The notes under the pieces were generated by a model. That model worked only from the letters and a program-made list of their open reading frames with translations, was not told the DNA's origin and did no database searches. Below are positions 24,117-36,321 of a stretch of 64,000 bases of DNA, piece after piece. Origin of the DNA: Voacanga thouarsii. Its lineage: Eukaryota > Streptophyta > Magnoliopsida > Gentianales > Apocynaceae. Each line of letters starts with the position of its first letter. Position 1 is the stretch's first letter. The translations under genes and the position numbers were made by a program. Where the stretch lies: the NCBI GenBank assembly GCA_026120185.1, contig JANUWF010001217.1:3084001-3148000 (forward strand). The letters are read 5' to 3'.

Positions 24117-25033
24117 ATTATTTTTCAGAACATTTTTATTCTTTGCCACGTAAATGATTCTTTAAAAATCATATAAATGGGAATGATTTTGCACATGAGT
24201 TATTAATTACCCAAAAGAAGCTTTTTGTTATTTTTTATACATTTATGGAGGAGATGATGTGGAACAAAGTAGAATGTTTATCTAGTAATGAATGTCTCAT
24301 AATGAAATTTAGTTATCACTCATCGCAATATTGAAAACATGCTTAAAAATTGAAGAATCAAAATAAATACACTAAATAATGGTATTAACAAATAATCCCT
24401 TTGTTTTTTTAGTGTCATTTTTTATTTTTTTCACAAGGATTAAAAAGGTTTTCAAATCGATAGAATTTTAAAAGAGAAAGACTAAATTAACCTTTTTGAA
24501 AATAAAAAACAAATCATTGTCATAGTTTAATTGAATAATAAAAGATATAGATAAAATTGAAAAAAAATAATACCTTCTTGATTTTTTTAAAATAATAGAT
24601 AATTATAAATAAAAAATTTCAAAAGTGACTTAAAAAAGGGAGGGAATGGAAATTGAAAGGGAATGTTAAAATTTTTGTGTACTTTCTTTTTCGAGTGTTC
24701 GGGTTGGAGAGGGACATTTTCGCATAAAATTAGTGCATCACATTATAATTTACAATATAAAATATCAATAGTTTTTTTTTTTTTTGCGGGGGGGGGGGTG
24801 GAAGTAGGGTTTTGCTAAAAGAGTAGGGGCATGTCATGTAAAAGTTTACACCAAATATAAAAATATAGCATATAGATTTACTTTTCTTTTAGTATAAACT
24901 TCATTGTGAGTTTGACTAGAGAACATCAATATATGTGAATACAAACAAAAAATTCAATATTATTTTGTCTTATGTTCTAGTTAATTTATTTTCTTCATAA
25001 CCAAATTTCTCATAAAAATTGGCAGCATGATAG
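24117..25033. other. Intergenic region upstream of the NLR
   Basis: AT-rich sequence without supported genes. A T-run directly followed by a G-run lies at about 24773-24798. Any promoter of the NLR should lie in the right half, but no clear TATA box could be fixed. Confidence 0.5.
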
Positions 25034-25558
25034 CGAGAGAGGTATCAATCGTCACTGGAAAGATCAACAAGAAAGAACGGACTTGAGATCCTTCGCCAGG
25101 GGCTGAAATCCCTGGTAACATTTCTCATTGATGCACCAAATTTGAATAAGGAGGATGTGCAGCCAGTCATGAGTGATATAACAACAGTGGCTATTGAGGT
25201 TGGATCTCTTACTTACTCATCCACGGAGACCATCACTGAGGAAACTGATCTTGCACTTTTCAAATTACTTGAAAAGATGGAACTTCTCATGGCAGAAATA
25301 ATGGTACTGGAGCTGCTAAACAGCGAAGCTAGTTCGTTGGTCCTCGGGAAGGGTCAAGTGGATTTCCTTCATGACGTTCTGGCTTTCCTGGGAACATTAC
25401 TTGAACAATTGGGGTTAACAGAAAGCCGTGAACTTATCTGGATGCAAATTCAAGCAGTGGCTATGGAAGCAAGTTCTCTTTGTCACTCCTTTCATGCCAA
25501 GGAAGTCACTGAAAGGATGATCAAAGACAGGCTTTTCAACTCGCTTGAGAAGTTTTAA
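25034..25558 (+). pseudogene. N-terminal part of the R1-like NLR, out of frame
   Basis: An open frame runs from just after a TAG at 25031 to a TAA at 25556-25558. It contains LEILRQGLKSLVTFLIDAPN and DFLHDVLAFLGTLLEQLGL, the amphipathic modules typical of the N-terminal region of R1-type (late-blight-resistance-like) NLRs. It has no ATG near its 5' end, so the true first exon or start is missing or lies farther upstream. At its 3' end, one surplus T in the run at 25552-25556 shifts the frame; removing it would join this part to the main NLR frame. This is either a real inactivating frameshift, a sequencing error, or an intron not recognised here. Confidence 0.7.
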
Positions 25559-25583
25559 ACTTCTCAAGCTAGGAACATTTCTG

Positions 25584-28577
25584 ATGGAGCTAGTAAACAG
25601 CAACTCCAGTTTGATGGTCCCTCTGCAAGATCAAATTGAAACCTTGCACAATGAGTTGATATTCCTCGGGACATTTCTAATGGGTCCTCTTGATGAGAAA
25701 GGGAAACAAATATTACCACGTGCCCAATCTGTAGCAAGGGATGCAATTTCTTTTTATTGCTCATTTCATACCAGCAAAATTACAGAAGAACCGGTCGGTA
25801 AAATGAACATTTTGCTTCCTGATTTGTTGAAAAATACCATGCTCATTAAAGTAGAAATCTCAGAGATTTATCTACAAGTTCGAAGCACATTTCAATCTAA
25901 TATCCCTAAGATTAATGGGTTGGGATTTCTTGATCTCCTTTTAGAAAATCTTCAGGATCTGAAGAGTTCTAATGCTTTTTGTTTAGAGACAAACAAGAAC
26001 TACAATGCTGAATCTGTATTCTTTGTTAAGCATCATATTGAATTTCTCTACAATGAAACAAAGATCCTTAGATCTTTCTTTGAGGAAATTGTTGGGCAAT
26101 TCAATGAGCAATTGGAACTGAAAGACCTTGGATTGCATATCCTGAATGTAGCATATGAATCAGAATATATCATTGATTCATTTATGGTCAAAGATGGTGT
26201 GCTGTGGTACCATGTTATATGGCTTTCTGATCTTGTAGAACAGATCAAACTCATCAAGATTCGGGTTTCAAAGATCTTTGAGAAGGAAGCATGTGACATG
26301 GGCATTCTTAATGTGTCCCAATCTTTGAGAAACACAATATTCTCAGCTAATGCTCCAAGAATTAATGAACTTTTGGTGGATCTTCCTGATCAGACTGAAT
26401 TGGTTGTCCAACGACTCGAAAGAGGATCATCTCAGATAGATGTTGTCTCACTCGTTGGCATGCCAGGAATTGGTAAAACAACTCTGGCCAGAAAGTCATA
26501 CACTGAACCTTCAATTATCTGTCATTTCCATATACGTGCATGGTGTTGGATTTCTCAGGTGTATGAAAAAAGAAAATTGTTGATTGACATATTGAGTGAC
26601 ATTAATATTGGGCATGCTGATGATTTCCTCGAAATGAGTGAGGAAGATCTGGAATTGGAGTTGTATCGATGCCTAAAAGGAAAAAGATACCTTATAGTTT
26701 TGGATGACATGTGGGGCATTGAAGTGTGGAATGATTTAGAAAGATCATTGCCAAATGATGGAAATGGGAGTAGGATATTGATCACAAGTCGCCTTCACGA
26801 TGTGGCCTTGAATGCTCATGCAAGTCCTCATCCTCTTCGTCTATTGACTGATGATGAAAGTTGGACATTGCTACAAAAGAAAGTATTTAATATGGATGAT
26901 TGTCCTGAGGAACTGTTGAAAGCTGGGAAACAAATTGCGAAAGATTGTAAAGGACTACCCTTGGCTGTGGTTGCGATAGGAGGTCTTCTTCACAGAACAA
27001 AGAAAGAAGAAGCTTGGTGGAAACAAGTTGCAGACAATTTAAACTCACTTATTGCCGAGGATCCACAAACAAGGTGCATGGACATTTTGGAATTAAGCTA
27101 CAAGCATTTACCTGACTATTTGAAAGCATGTTTCCTTTATCTTGGAGCATTTGTTCAAGATAAAGAAATTCCTGTACGGAAATTGAAATGGTTATGGATA
27201 GCTGAGGGCTTCATTCAAACCAATTCTTTGGAGAGTATAGAAGATGCTGCGGAGGAGTTCTTGATGGATCTAATTCATAGGAATCTGGTGATGGTTTCCA
27301 AAAGAAGATCCAATGGCAATGGGGTTAAAGCATGCAATGTCCACAATATTTTCCGTGATTTTTGCTACGCAAAATCTAGAGAAGAGGACTTTTTGGAATT
27401 GAGTAACGGGTATGATGAACTTTTTGCTTCTTCTGAATTAGATTATGGTGTTTATGTGGGTTCTTACCCTTTGAACTCCAAAAGTTATGAGAAGCACCGG
27501 CTATCTATTTGTTCAAAGAGAAAGCATTTTGTTGCAGTAAGGCCATCGGGACCATGGGTCCGTTCATTATTGTTTTTTGCCACCAGTGATATGTATCCAA
27601 GATGTCCATACGATGTCTCATTCATTTCTAGCAACTTTAAACTTCTGAGGGTGTTGGACTTGGAATGCATCAATATGGGCCACTCTTTTCCAAAAGAAAC
27701 AGAACTTTTGGTTCATCTGAGGTATTTATCATTGAGTGGTGACATAGATTCTATTCCTTCATCAATAGCTAATCTCTGCAATTTAGAAACCTTTCTCCTG
27801 AAAGGATTAAAAGGCAAAGTTGCACTGCCAGATACTATATGGAGGATGGCAAGGTTGAGACATATTCATGTGAATTGCCATACTGCCATCACTATGCCAG
27901 ATGACATGCTTGAAGGATTGTATCAGTTGGGAAATTTGTTGACCTTTTCCTCACCATCTCTTTCAAGAGGCAAAGATGCAGAGAAGATAATGAGAATGTT
28001 TCCTAACCTCCGGAGACTCAGATGCATTTTCTCACACTCACAGGATGATTTTGGGAAACGTGATGGCTATCCAGTGCTGGACTTTCTGACACAGCTTGAG
28101 TCACTCAACATATCCTACTCTGGCAGGGTCCCGTATCCAAGTGAATTTAACTTGCCATTTAATCTTAAAAAGTTGACTCTCTCAAAATTTCACTTGCCAT
28201 GGAACCTTATTTCTGAAATTGGAAGATTACCCAACCTGGAGGTTCTCAAATTACTCTCTCGGGCCTTTGAAGGGAAAACATGGGACATGAGAGAAGGGGA
28301 GTTCCTTAAACTCAAGTTCTTGAAACTAGATACACTAAACATTGCCCATTGGAATGCTTCTGGTGATCACCTGCCAAGGCTTGAACACTTGGTATTGCGA
28401 AATTGCAAGCACCTTCAGGAGGTTTCCCCTGATTTTGTCAATATCCTTACCTTGCAGATGATTGAAATGCAACTTTGTACAAACTCTGCTGAAGAATCAG
28501 TCAGAAGACTTGAGGAACAACTGGAAATGGGAATTGAGTGGCTGAAGGTGGTTATCAATCAAAAAGTTGGGATTTGA
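25584..28577 (+). CDS. R1-like CC-NB-LRR resistance protein
   Basis: The frame is open from before 25545 to the stop at 28577; the first in-frame ATG (25584) gives 997 aa. Residues 1 to about 260 hold R1-type coiled-coil/solenoid modules. The NB-ARC follows in order: P-loop GMPGIGKTT (about 292-300), RNBS-A FHIRAWCWIS, kinase-2 LIVLDDMW (about 370-377), RNBS-B GSRILITSR, GLPLA (about 457-461), and RNBS-D CFLYLGAF. The MHD position reads VHN (586-588), with asparagine instead of aspartate. Irregular LRRs occupy about 690-980 (LRVLDLE, LRYLSLSG, LEVLKLL). Such proteins are cytoplasmic immune receptors that switch on nucleotide exchange after effector detection. The usual N-terminus continues upstream in another frame (25034-25558), so the gene may be a recent pseudogene or produce a shortened receptor. 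No intron is needed in this part. Confidence 0.88.
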   Translation: MELVNSNSSLMVPLQDQIETLHNELIFLGTFLMGPLDEKGKQILPRAQSVARDAISFYCSFHTSKITEEPVGKMNILLPDLLKNTMLIKVEISEIYLQVRSTFQSNIPKINGLGFLDLLLENLQDLKSSNAFCLETNKNYNAESVFFVKHHIEFLYNETKILRSFFEEIVGQFNEQLELKDLGLHILNVAYESEYIIDSFMVKDGVLWYHVIWLSDLVEQIKLIKIRVSKIFEKEACDMGILNVSQSLRNTIFSANAPRINELLVDLPDQTELVVQRLERGSSQIDVVSLVGMPGIGKTTLARKSYTEPSIICHFHIRAWCWISQVYEKRKLLIDILSDINIGHADDFLEMSEEDLELELYRCLKGKRYLIVLDDMWGIEVWNDLERSLPNDGNGSRILITSRLHDVALNAHASPHPLRLLTDDESWTLLQKKVFNMDDCPEELLKAGKQIAKDCKGLPLAVVAIGGLLHRTKKEEAWWKQVADNLNSLIAEDPQTRCMDILELSYKHLPDYLKACFLYLGAFVQDKEIPVRKLKWLWIAEGFIQTNSLESIEDAAEEFLMDLIHRNLVMVSKRRSNGNGVKACNVHNIFRDFCYAKSREEDFLELSNGYDELFASSELDYGVYVGSYPLNSKSYEKHRLSICSKRKHFVAVRPSGPWVRSLLFFATSDMYPRCPYDVSFISSNFKLLRVLDLECINMGHSFPKETELLVHLRYLSLSGDIDSIPSSIANLCNLETFLLKGLKGKVALPDTIWRMARLRHIHVNCHTAITMPDDMLEGLYQLGNLLTFSSPSLSRGKDAEKIMRMFPNLRRLRCIFSHSQDDFGKRDGYPVLDFLTQLESLNISYSGRVPYPSEFNLPFNLKKLTLSKFHLPWNLISEIGRLPNLEVLKLLSRAFEGKTWDMREGEFLKLKFLKLDTLNIAHWNASGDHLPRLEHLVLRNCKHLQEVSPDFVNILTLQMIEMQLCTNSAEESVRRLEEQLEMGIEWLKVVINQKVGI

Positions 28578-30932
28578 ACTCATAATGCAGGTAATATACT
28601 GATATTTCTAACGCAATACGTGACAATTTTTTGTTGAAGATAGTGTAGCACACCCCCTCATGAGCTTACTTGAAACATATTACATCTCACCAAACAGTAC
28701 TTTCTACTTGCTGACTAACTAAATCATCTTCAGTTTTTCTGATTCTTTTTAAATCAGGAATTGCACTTTATCGTATCTGTCGTAAGGAAGCCTTGCATGA
28801 TCATTTTTGTCTTCTTCCATTTTCTCAAATTTAGATGTCTCTTTGTATGATTTCTACCCATGATTAATTTTCACACGGGCTTTTAGATAAAACAATAATA
28901 AGAGATTTGATAGCAAATAATAAACCCCAAGAAGTATTGAAGTCAGGAACTGCTGAAACAATGAACCCTTGAAAGTGAGGGCTTCAAAAAGGCAAAAGCA
29001 TACCTTTTTTGTACAGCAGAATATAGGGAACGGGGCTAGCCCAAATAAATCAGAGAACAGCACAGTAGGAAATGTTTTGAGTCAACTCTAGCATTTGCTG
29101 AAGAAACTGCCAGACCCATGTTGTCATTGATTTGTTTTCTCTTCTATATCATTCAGTTCCAAACTCTATTTGATTGACTGATTGCTTACAGTCTTCCTTG
29201 ATTTTGTTTTCAGGTGGTTGTTTGTGTGTTTGGTAAAGAGGGTTTGTGGAGAAGCTTGCAGGTTCTGGCTTTGAGATTGTGCTGTTAAGTGTCAACCCTA
29301 AATGGAAGTCTTCTATGGGCTAGCTTACAGAACTCTAAATCAGCAAAGCAGCAGATGCAGTATGATCCCTTGAAAACACCTGACCAAGAATGTGTAGAAA
29401 TCAAATTTCATTTGAGCAGTATTTTAAAATTATTTCGAGATATATATATTAATATTCGGGGAGAATATAGAATCTTAATCCTTGAAATTGCAAGTTGTTT
29501 GACTAATGAATTATTAGATCCTATATATGTACTCGTTTTTGCTGTTTCCTTCTGCTATATCAATAACGTGGGCTCTGGCAGAGACATGTAACTATGGGAA
29601 ATAGACACAAGATTTTGTGCATGTTCTTTATTGTTTTTTTTTCCTTTTATTGAGAAGTTCTTAATTGTTAATTCAATTTCCAAAAAGCTTTATATTTCTA
29701 CAACCTTTAAGCTTATGATATCAAAGAGTATAGGTTTTACTTCCTTGACAAAATGAGGACCATTGGAAGGGGGAGAATACCTATGCTGAAACACACAGAA
29801 AAATGAAATTACAGAGAATTTTGTTTTGGGAATTAAGAGTCCCAAATATTTCTTCTGAGATGTTCTGCAACTTCAGCTTCAGAAGTGCTGGAGAGAATTG
29901 GAACTTGGACTGGCCTTCACTTGGGGAGTTGTGGCTAAATAATGCTCTCAAGGAGCCACTGCTGAGGCTTCTATATTGGAATTTTGGATCGTCTTCTCAA
30001 TACTAACGATGATTGCAGGTAAACTCTTGAAATTATTTTACTAAAAATATAATTTATTTTAAACTATTAATTAATCACTTGCGCTCCCAAGAATAGACTC
30101 CGCTACTACAAGGGTACTTCCTAGCCTCCCATGTGAAAGGAATTAAAAACATAATAATAATGACCAAAGGATTGCGTAATTTCGCCAAAGTCAATCCAAT
30201 CGAGTCATCAACCACTACCTTTGTCCCTTTCCCATAGACGCCACGCCAATTCACCTCTTTTGATTCGTGTTGCTTCCTGGAACTACCAAGCTTCTACCCT
30301 TTTGTTTTTTCTCTATTGGGTTACCGGTAGCCGGTTGGTGGGTGGCAGAGCTTCCAGAAGCCCCTCCTCCATTCTTATGGTTCACATTTTCTATTGGAAA
30401 GTATTTATCAATTTGCCTTTTTAAAATGCTTTTTCACCGTCGGATAAATTTCGACAGTCAATCTTTTGAATAATTTATTATTTTTTCGGTTTACTCATTT
30501 ATAATTTTTTAAGCAAAAAATTATTTTTATCTAATAACAATAACGATTAAAAATAAATAAAATATATTTAAATTTCACACGGCTCTTATTATATTTTTAA
30601 ATAAATTTTATATATGTCAACCCAAATATTATAGTAAGGTAAACAGAATGTTATACCAAAAAAAAAATAAAAATAAATTTTCCCCAAAAGCACTTCTTTT
30701 TTTCATATAAGCAAACGCGGGCAGGCATATTATGGTCGTAATACTTTTCGCCTGTTTCCCTGAGGAACCCGAGGGCCGTGTGACCAGAAAGTCTTTTGCA
30801 CTGACCAGAACAGTACTTACATGGAATATACATACATTCCACTGTGTTCCGACTTTCGTTCTTACCCAACCTAGACTCGAAGCTACTATCTATATTGTTA
30901 GCTACTAATGCTAAGCGCTAACCCTTCCCCAA
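28578..30932. other. 3' flank of the NLR and intergenic region
   Basis: No coding domain was recognised. The first kilobase may contain NLR 3' UTR exons. Small frames at 29289-29591 and 29803-30006 have no recognisable motif. The last 300 bp are the upstream region of the VQ gene; no canonical TATA box was evident. Confidence 0.5.
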
Positions 30933-31592
30933 ATGGCTATCAGTACTGAAACCATGCCAAGCTCCAGTGAGTGGATACAATTCTACCAGCACAACCTCTC
31001 TGGTGAAGCACAAACTAGACCAGCAACAATTTTTGGTGACCGACTCTCCGATTCCACGGTTGTTACCACCACTATCTCTCCGACAAGTGTGCCGAGTTCC
31101 CGAGGTTCAGGTTCCGATCATCTGAGCCCGGATGGCCGTGTTTCGAAGCCAATCCGAAGGCGGTCTAGAGCTTCTAGGAGGACGCCAACAACCTTGCTTA
31201 ACACAGATACTAGTAATTTTCGCGCCTTGGTGCAACAGTTCACCGGAGGGCCTAATCAAGGATTTCCAACAGGGTTTCAGCATTTCCCAAGTGGTGCAAG
31301 CTTCAGCTTTGGGCAAGGAAATCACGTCCAGCAAATTATGAATCCTGCTGCAGCGGCGGCAGCCGTGGCTTCAAATCGGTATCCTCTGCAGTTTCAGCCG
31401 CAACAACAAGTAAGGACTAATGGTCAGCAGGTGTATAATCAGCAAGTGGAAAACCAACCTTATGTGTTCGGTTCAGTGAACAACGTTCACGTGCCTGCTG
31501 CAAATGGTTTCCTTCAAAGATTTGGCAACTCTAGGACAACATCTTTGGATGACAGCAGCAACAACAACAACAACAACAGCAACATGCTTTGA
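30933..31592 (+). CDS. VQ-motif transcriptional regulator
   Basis: An intronless frame encodes 219 aa. The VQ core FRALVQQFTG (FxxxVQxxTG, about residues 96-105) is intact and preceded by a basic stretch, KPIRRRSRASRRTPTTLL, a probable nuclear localisation signal. The N-terminus has SSEWIQFYQ, and serine/proline sites lie before the core. The C-terminus has an alanine run, glutamine-rich parts and an asparagine run (NNNNNNSN). VQ proteins bind WRKY factors and act as targets of MAP kinases in defence, jasmonate and growth control. The WIQFYQ start and the TTLLNTDTSNFRALVQQFTG core resemble the VQ22/JAV1 group, but subgroup assignment from these motifs is inference. Lack of introns and the size are usual for the family. 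The gene is independent of its neighbours. Confidence 0.93.
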   Translation: MAISTETMPSSSEWIQFYQHNLSGEAQTRPATIFGDRLSDSTVVTTTISPTSVPSSRGSGSDHLSPDGRVSKPIRRRSRASRRTPTTLLNTDTSNFRALVQQFTGGPNQGFPTGFQHFPSGASFSFGQGNHVQQIMNPAAAAAAVASNRYPLQFQPQQQVRTNGQQVYNQQVENQPYVFGSVNNVHVPAANGFLQRFGNSRTTSLDDSSNNNNNNSNML

Positions 31593-34500
31593 GGAAGACA
31601 GAAAGTAAGTTAGGTACTGACTTTTCAATGGAGAAATATACAATTAACCATGTTCCTATTTTTTTTTCTTTCTTTCTTTTGTTTCTTTGGGTTAAATAAA
31701 ACTACTATATTTAACCTCACCGTAAATTCTATTTACTTTTCTTGTTATTAAGGATGTGTTAATTAGATTTGGATTCTAAGTTTCGTTTTGTTTCTCCGAC
31801 TATATATGTGAAGGAAGCAGCTTTTTAACCATCTCACCTTATGAGATTTCCTCCATGAATCTCTTCTGCTCTATTTTTCGCCATTTTGCATGCTGTGGTT
31901 AGGAGGTTTCTAATTCTAACCGATGTGTCTTGGCCAAGATTATGGCAAAATTCTACCAAGTTACTGGTCAAGTCTTAGTTCTTTTACCTCTCAAACAATT
32001 TACAGTTCTTCTCACTTTCTTTCTTTATACTGAAGTTCAGAAATCTAGAAGATGAGCTTAATTGATTACAAAGCAATATGGTGAAAATTCAACTTTATCC
32101 CAAAAGAACGCTATGAAAGAAGTCAATATTGCTTGCATGCCTTCCAAGTTTCATTCCCACCTAAAAAACATGTTCGTTGCTTTTCTTGAGACGAGGAATA
32201 GTAAAAGCAGACCTTCTTAGGTCCCATCGTAGAATAGTCTGTAGGAGTCATGGAATTGTACACTATTGGGGCAATCCCGGTTCGGTTTTGAAGCAGACTC
32301 GAACGGTGGCTATCAGTTAAGGTTTGAAACCGAGCCGAAATTGCCAGTTTCGGTTTCGTCAAAACTGGCCGATCGGACGTGATTAGAATCAACTAAAACT
32401 ACTAGTTCAAAGTAGAAAGTAATAGAAAATAATATTGAAACTAGTAGCTTGGATTAATCCAAAACGAAGAGGAAATTGAGGTTTGAGAAATTAACCTATT
32501 TGTTTCTTATGATTTAGACTTTATAATATTTTTGTTCTTAATATTTTTTTCTATTGTTAATAATTTTTTTTTGTCATTATACTCTCTAAAATTTTATTTT
32601 TAGAGATTATAATGGTTGATTTTTTAGACAAAAGATAAAACTTTAGAGATTATGATGGCGGGAAAAAATCATCAAGGATTATAATGGCGAAAAAAAATAT
32701 TAAGGACGAAAATATTATAAAATTTAAAATTTCAGTAACAAATAGGTTAATTTCTCTTGAGGTTTAAATTGTAAGAGTTTGGATTTTTTTTTAAATAGAA
32801 AGTAATAGAAAAAATAGAAGAGTTAATTTTAGTATAAAAATTTTAATGTAATTTTTAACTAAGAGTGAGTAGAAATAGAGCAAAATAAATTTTATCTAAT
32901 GAATTTTTATTAAATAATAAAAAATATCTTAATAAATAAAAATTAATACTGTTATATCAAATTAATAAATAAAAATATAACTACTAATTATATCATTTTT
33001 TTTCTTTCATCTCTGTAACTACTTTTTTTTTTTTTTATCTAATCAACTCTTATCTTCCTCTCTCTTTCCTTGTCTGCTCTACTCCCCAGCCCCACGCCAC
33101 CGCCCCAGTCAAAAGGTTCTTAATTCTCTTTAAATACCTTTCTTCTCCTACTATTTTCCCACACAACGCTTTCTTAATTCTCTAGAATATCTGTTATTCG
33201 CTTCAAAAGCTCCATTCTAAATCCCAATTTTCTTAAACACAAATTCTTAATTTCATTTTTTTTTTCAACACAAATATACATCAAATGACTCATCAAAATC
33301 TAAAAGTGACAATCGATTGAATCTTTCAAATTCGATCTGCCCCCCTTTTCCCCCTTTGTTACCAATGTCCAAAATTGTATTGAACCGGAACATAACCATA
33401 ATCGGAGATTCAATGAAACTATAACCAAAACTACTGTCTCCAATTTTCGAACCGTAATTGTAATCACCTTTTAAGTGGCTAAATTACAATTCTCCTGAAG
33501 CAAGAAATCATAATTGGTTTAAAGACAAATTCAGTTTTTTTTTTTTTTGTGGGTATAATCAGTCGCTGGGTTCCTAGTAATCCCCGTCTGCCTCCGTTAG
33601 TGTACGTGTTTCAATTAAAAGAACTGAGAATGGGTCAAAGAAAGCGAAAAGTAGGTGGGACGATTACATTCAAAGAATTTTGGCTCAATTCAAAGCAAAG
33701 TTATTGACTGGAGTTTGAAATGAGATGGAAATAGGAAAGGGGGATTGTATCTAGACTTATGCATGGTTTGATTCGGGGAGGGAGAGAAGAAAGGGAGGAA
33801 AAGTGGCCCATTTTATTTTTTTAGATCAAGTTAATATATTTATTTTTATCTTATTTGGTTAGAATGAAAATAGAAAGGAGATGAGAGGGGAAAATAGAGA
33901 GAATAATTAATTTAGTTTATTATTTTATTTTTATTATTTATTTTATTAAAATTTTTAATATAAAAAATATGTTCAATATTATCATTATTACTTCTATTTT
34001 ATTTTTTTTCTCTCAATCCCGAGAAGAATATATTGATGTAGAAGGAGAGTATATTTCCTCCTGATTTACTTCTACTCCACATTTACATCTAATCAAACGA
34101 GGTAAATATTATTCCCATATTTACTTTCATTCCTTATTTACTTCTATAAAATAATTCAACCAAATCAAGTCTTAGCTCAGATTCTCTTTGCATGCTAAGG
34201 GAAAAAAAAAAAAAAATTGACACAGGCAAATTTACAGCTATCTAGCCAAAAAAAAAATTACAGCTGAAGCTTTGTCAAAAGTCATTTGAAAATACTGTAG
34301 CTGAAAATTACTAGTCCGTGATTACCTTGAAACAGGAGGCGGGGGGCGGGGGGGAATACTCTGCAGCGCGCATGCTCGCTTAAGAATTCCAGTCCAATGT
34401 ATGGTGCTATTGGTTCACTTGGGTTGAGTTTTTTTTTTCAAAGAAAATACTATTTTAGAATTTATTTTGATTAAAAATAAATTTAATATAAATAAATTTT

Positions 34501-35138
34501 ATTTGCAAAATGGTTTTATTATTCACTTTAACAAGATCTTTATTTTAATTTATTAGCCAATAAAATTAATATTTTATAATCTCAATCCAAGTTTAATGCA
34601 CTTGGATTTAAACTTTTAATAAAAAATAATAATTTAGAGCTTCTTTTGATTAAAAAAATATTTAATACAAATAAATTTTTATTTGAAAGACCGATGCTTT
34701 ATTATTCATTTCAAATAAATTATAATATTAATTTTTGGATCCATAAAGTTCTCATAAAATTTAAAGTCATACTTATGTTTTAAAAAAACAAAACTGTTTC
34801 ATAATCTCAGTCCTATTTATTTTTTTAAAAAATTAATTATAATTTTAAAATATATTCATGGACTCAAAATCAGTATTTCAATTTTCTTAAAATAAATAAT
34901 AAAATTATTAATATTTTACAAATAAAATTTATTTATATTATTTTTTTGTCAAAATATACTTAAACACTATTTAAAAAAAAAATCCAATACCAAGTTCACC
35001 CTGGCAACAAATCAAGAGTGTAATTTAAAAAAAAAAAAACCCCGCCCACCAAAATAATGCGAAAAAACAATGACTTCTTTTCCTTGGTCAGGCTTTGTCG
35101 AGGTCAGGCCTGACACATCATTTTTGTCGTAACGTGAA
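31593..35138. other. AT-rich intergenic region
   Basis: After the VQ gene's 3' UTR (roughly the first 200-300 bp) no gene is supported. The stretch contains long A and T runs (for example 33024-33036, 34201-34215) and a pair of loosely related cggttcggttt/aaccggaac-type patches near 32275-32350 and 33380-33450 that could be ends of a decayed transposon. A small GC-rich patch sits at about 34335-34375. Confidence 0.5.
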
Positions 35139-36298
35139 GGGTTAATTTTAAAAAAATTTTGTATTTATATGTGTTTGATAATTAAATATTTAAAATTTTA
35201 ATTTTGATAATTGAATATTTAATAATTGATAAAATCATAAATTCTGTACTTAGTTATCAAAATTAAAAGTTTAAATACTCAATTGTTAAAATTAAAAGCT
35301 TCAATACTTAATTATTAAATATATAAAAGTACAAAAAATTTGTTAAAATTAATTCAAATTACTTTTAAATGTTACATTAAATAAGATTGTCCTCTTACTT
35401 TTTAATTTTTTAAAAAATTATTTCATTTTTTTCAATTTTTAGATAAAACCCATACCTTCTTAAATATCAAATTAATCCAAAAATTTTCAACTAAACACAA
35501 CAATAATAATATATAAAATTATAAAATTCACATATCTATCATATATTTAAAAAAGTATCTCTTTATCTCTTTCATACTTTATAAAATTTCTAAAAATGTT
35601 AATTAATTCAATTAAAAATATTAAATAATATGAATTACAACTGTTTGACCACCGATTTTGAAGGAATTAGAGTTCTATCTCTTTTTTATTTTCATTTAAG
35701 AGTTTTTATGTATTTTCACGCTCTTTTGAGACTTCGAAAAATGAAAAAAGTTGTAATTCGAATTACTAAATATTTTTAATGGAATTACTAAATATTTTAA
35801 AAATTTTAAGAAGTATGCAAGTGGCACGCGCACACACACAAACACACACACATATATATATATATGTGAGTTTTATAGTTTTATATATTATTGCTGTTGA
35901 GTTTAATTAAAATTTTTTGAATTAATTTGATATTTAAGAAGGTATGATTTTATTTAAAAATAAAAAATAAAAAATGAAATAAAACTTAAAAAATAAAAAA
36001 CTAAGAGGACAATCTTGTTATATGTAAGATTTAAAAGTAATTTGAATTAATTTTAATAAATCTTTTATACTTTTATATATTTGACAATTAAGTATCTAAA
36101 ATTTTAATTTTGACAATTAAGTATCTAAACTTTTAATTTTAACAATTGAGTATCTAAAATTTTAAGTTTGATAATTAAGTGCTCAATTTATGATTTTGTC
36201 AATTGTTGAGTACCTAATTATCAAAATTAAAAATTTGAATACCCAATTATCAAATACATATAAGTACAGGAGTTTTTTTTTTTTTTGGCAATTAACCC
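35139..36298. repeat. 1.16-kb fold-back element with composite arms
   Basis: The left arm (about 35139-35640) and right arm (about 35745-36298) are reverse complements in matching order, starting gggttaattt and ending aattaaccc. Each arm starts with its own palindromic unit of about 220-260 bp, followed by shared motifs such as caaattacttttaaatgtta, gaggacaatct and cacatatctatcatatat. The centre of about 100 bp is unique. An AC/AT microsatellite (about 35832-35870) lies in the right arm. A related arm occurs at 16985-17450. No coding sequence; a non-autonomous fold-back DNA transposon is likely. It ends about 25 bp before the inverted repeat at 36322. Confidence 0.7.
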
Positions 36299-36321
36299 TA
36301 TGAGAATGAAGACTTTTAATT

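Noticed and set aside
29289..30006. Two small plus-strand frames after the NLR, as extra NLR exons
   Set aside because: No LRR or other NLR signature and no frame-consistent splice sites; the NLR already ends at a stop at 28577.
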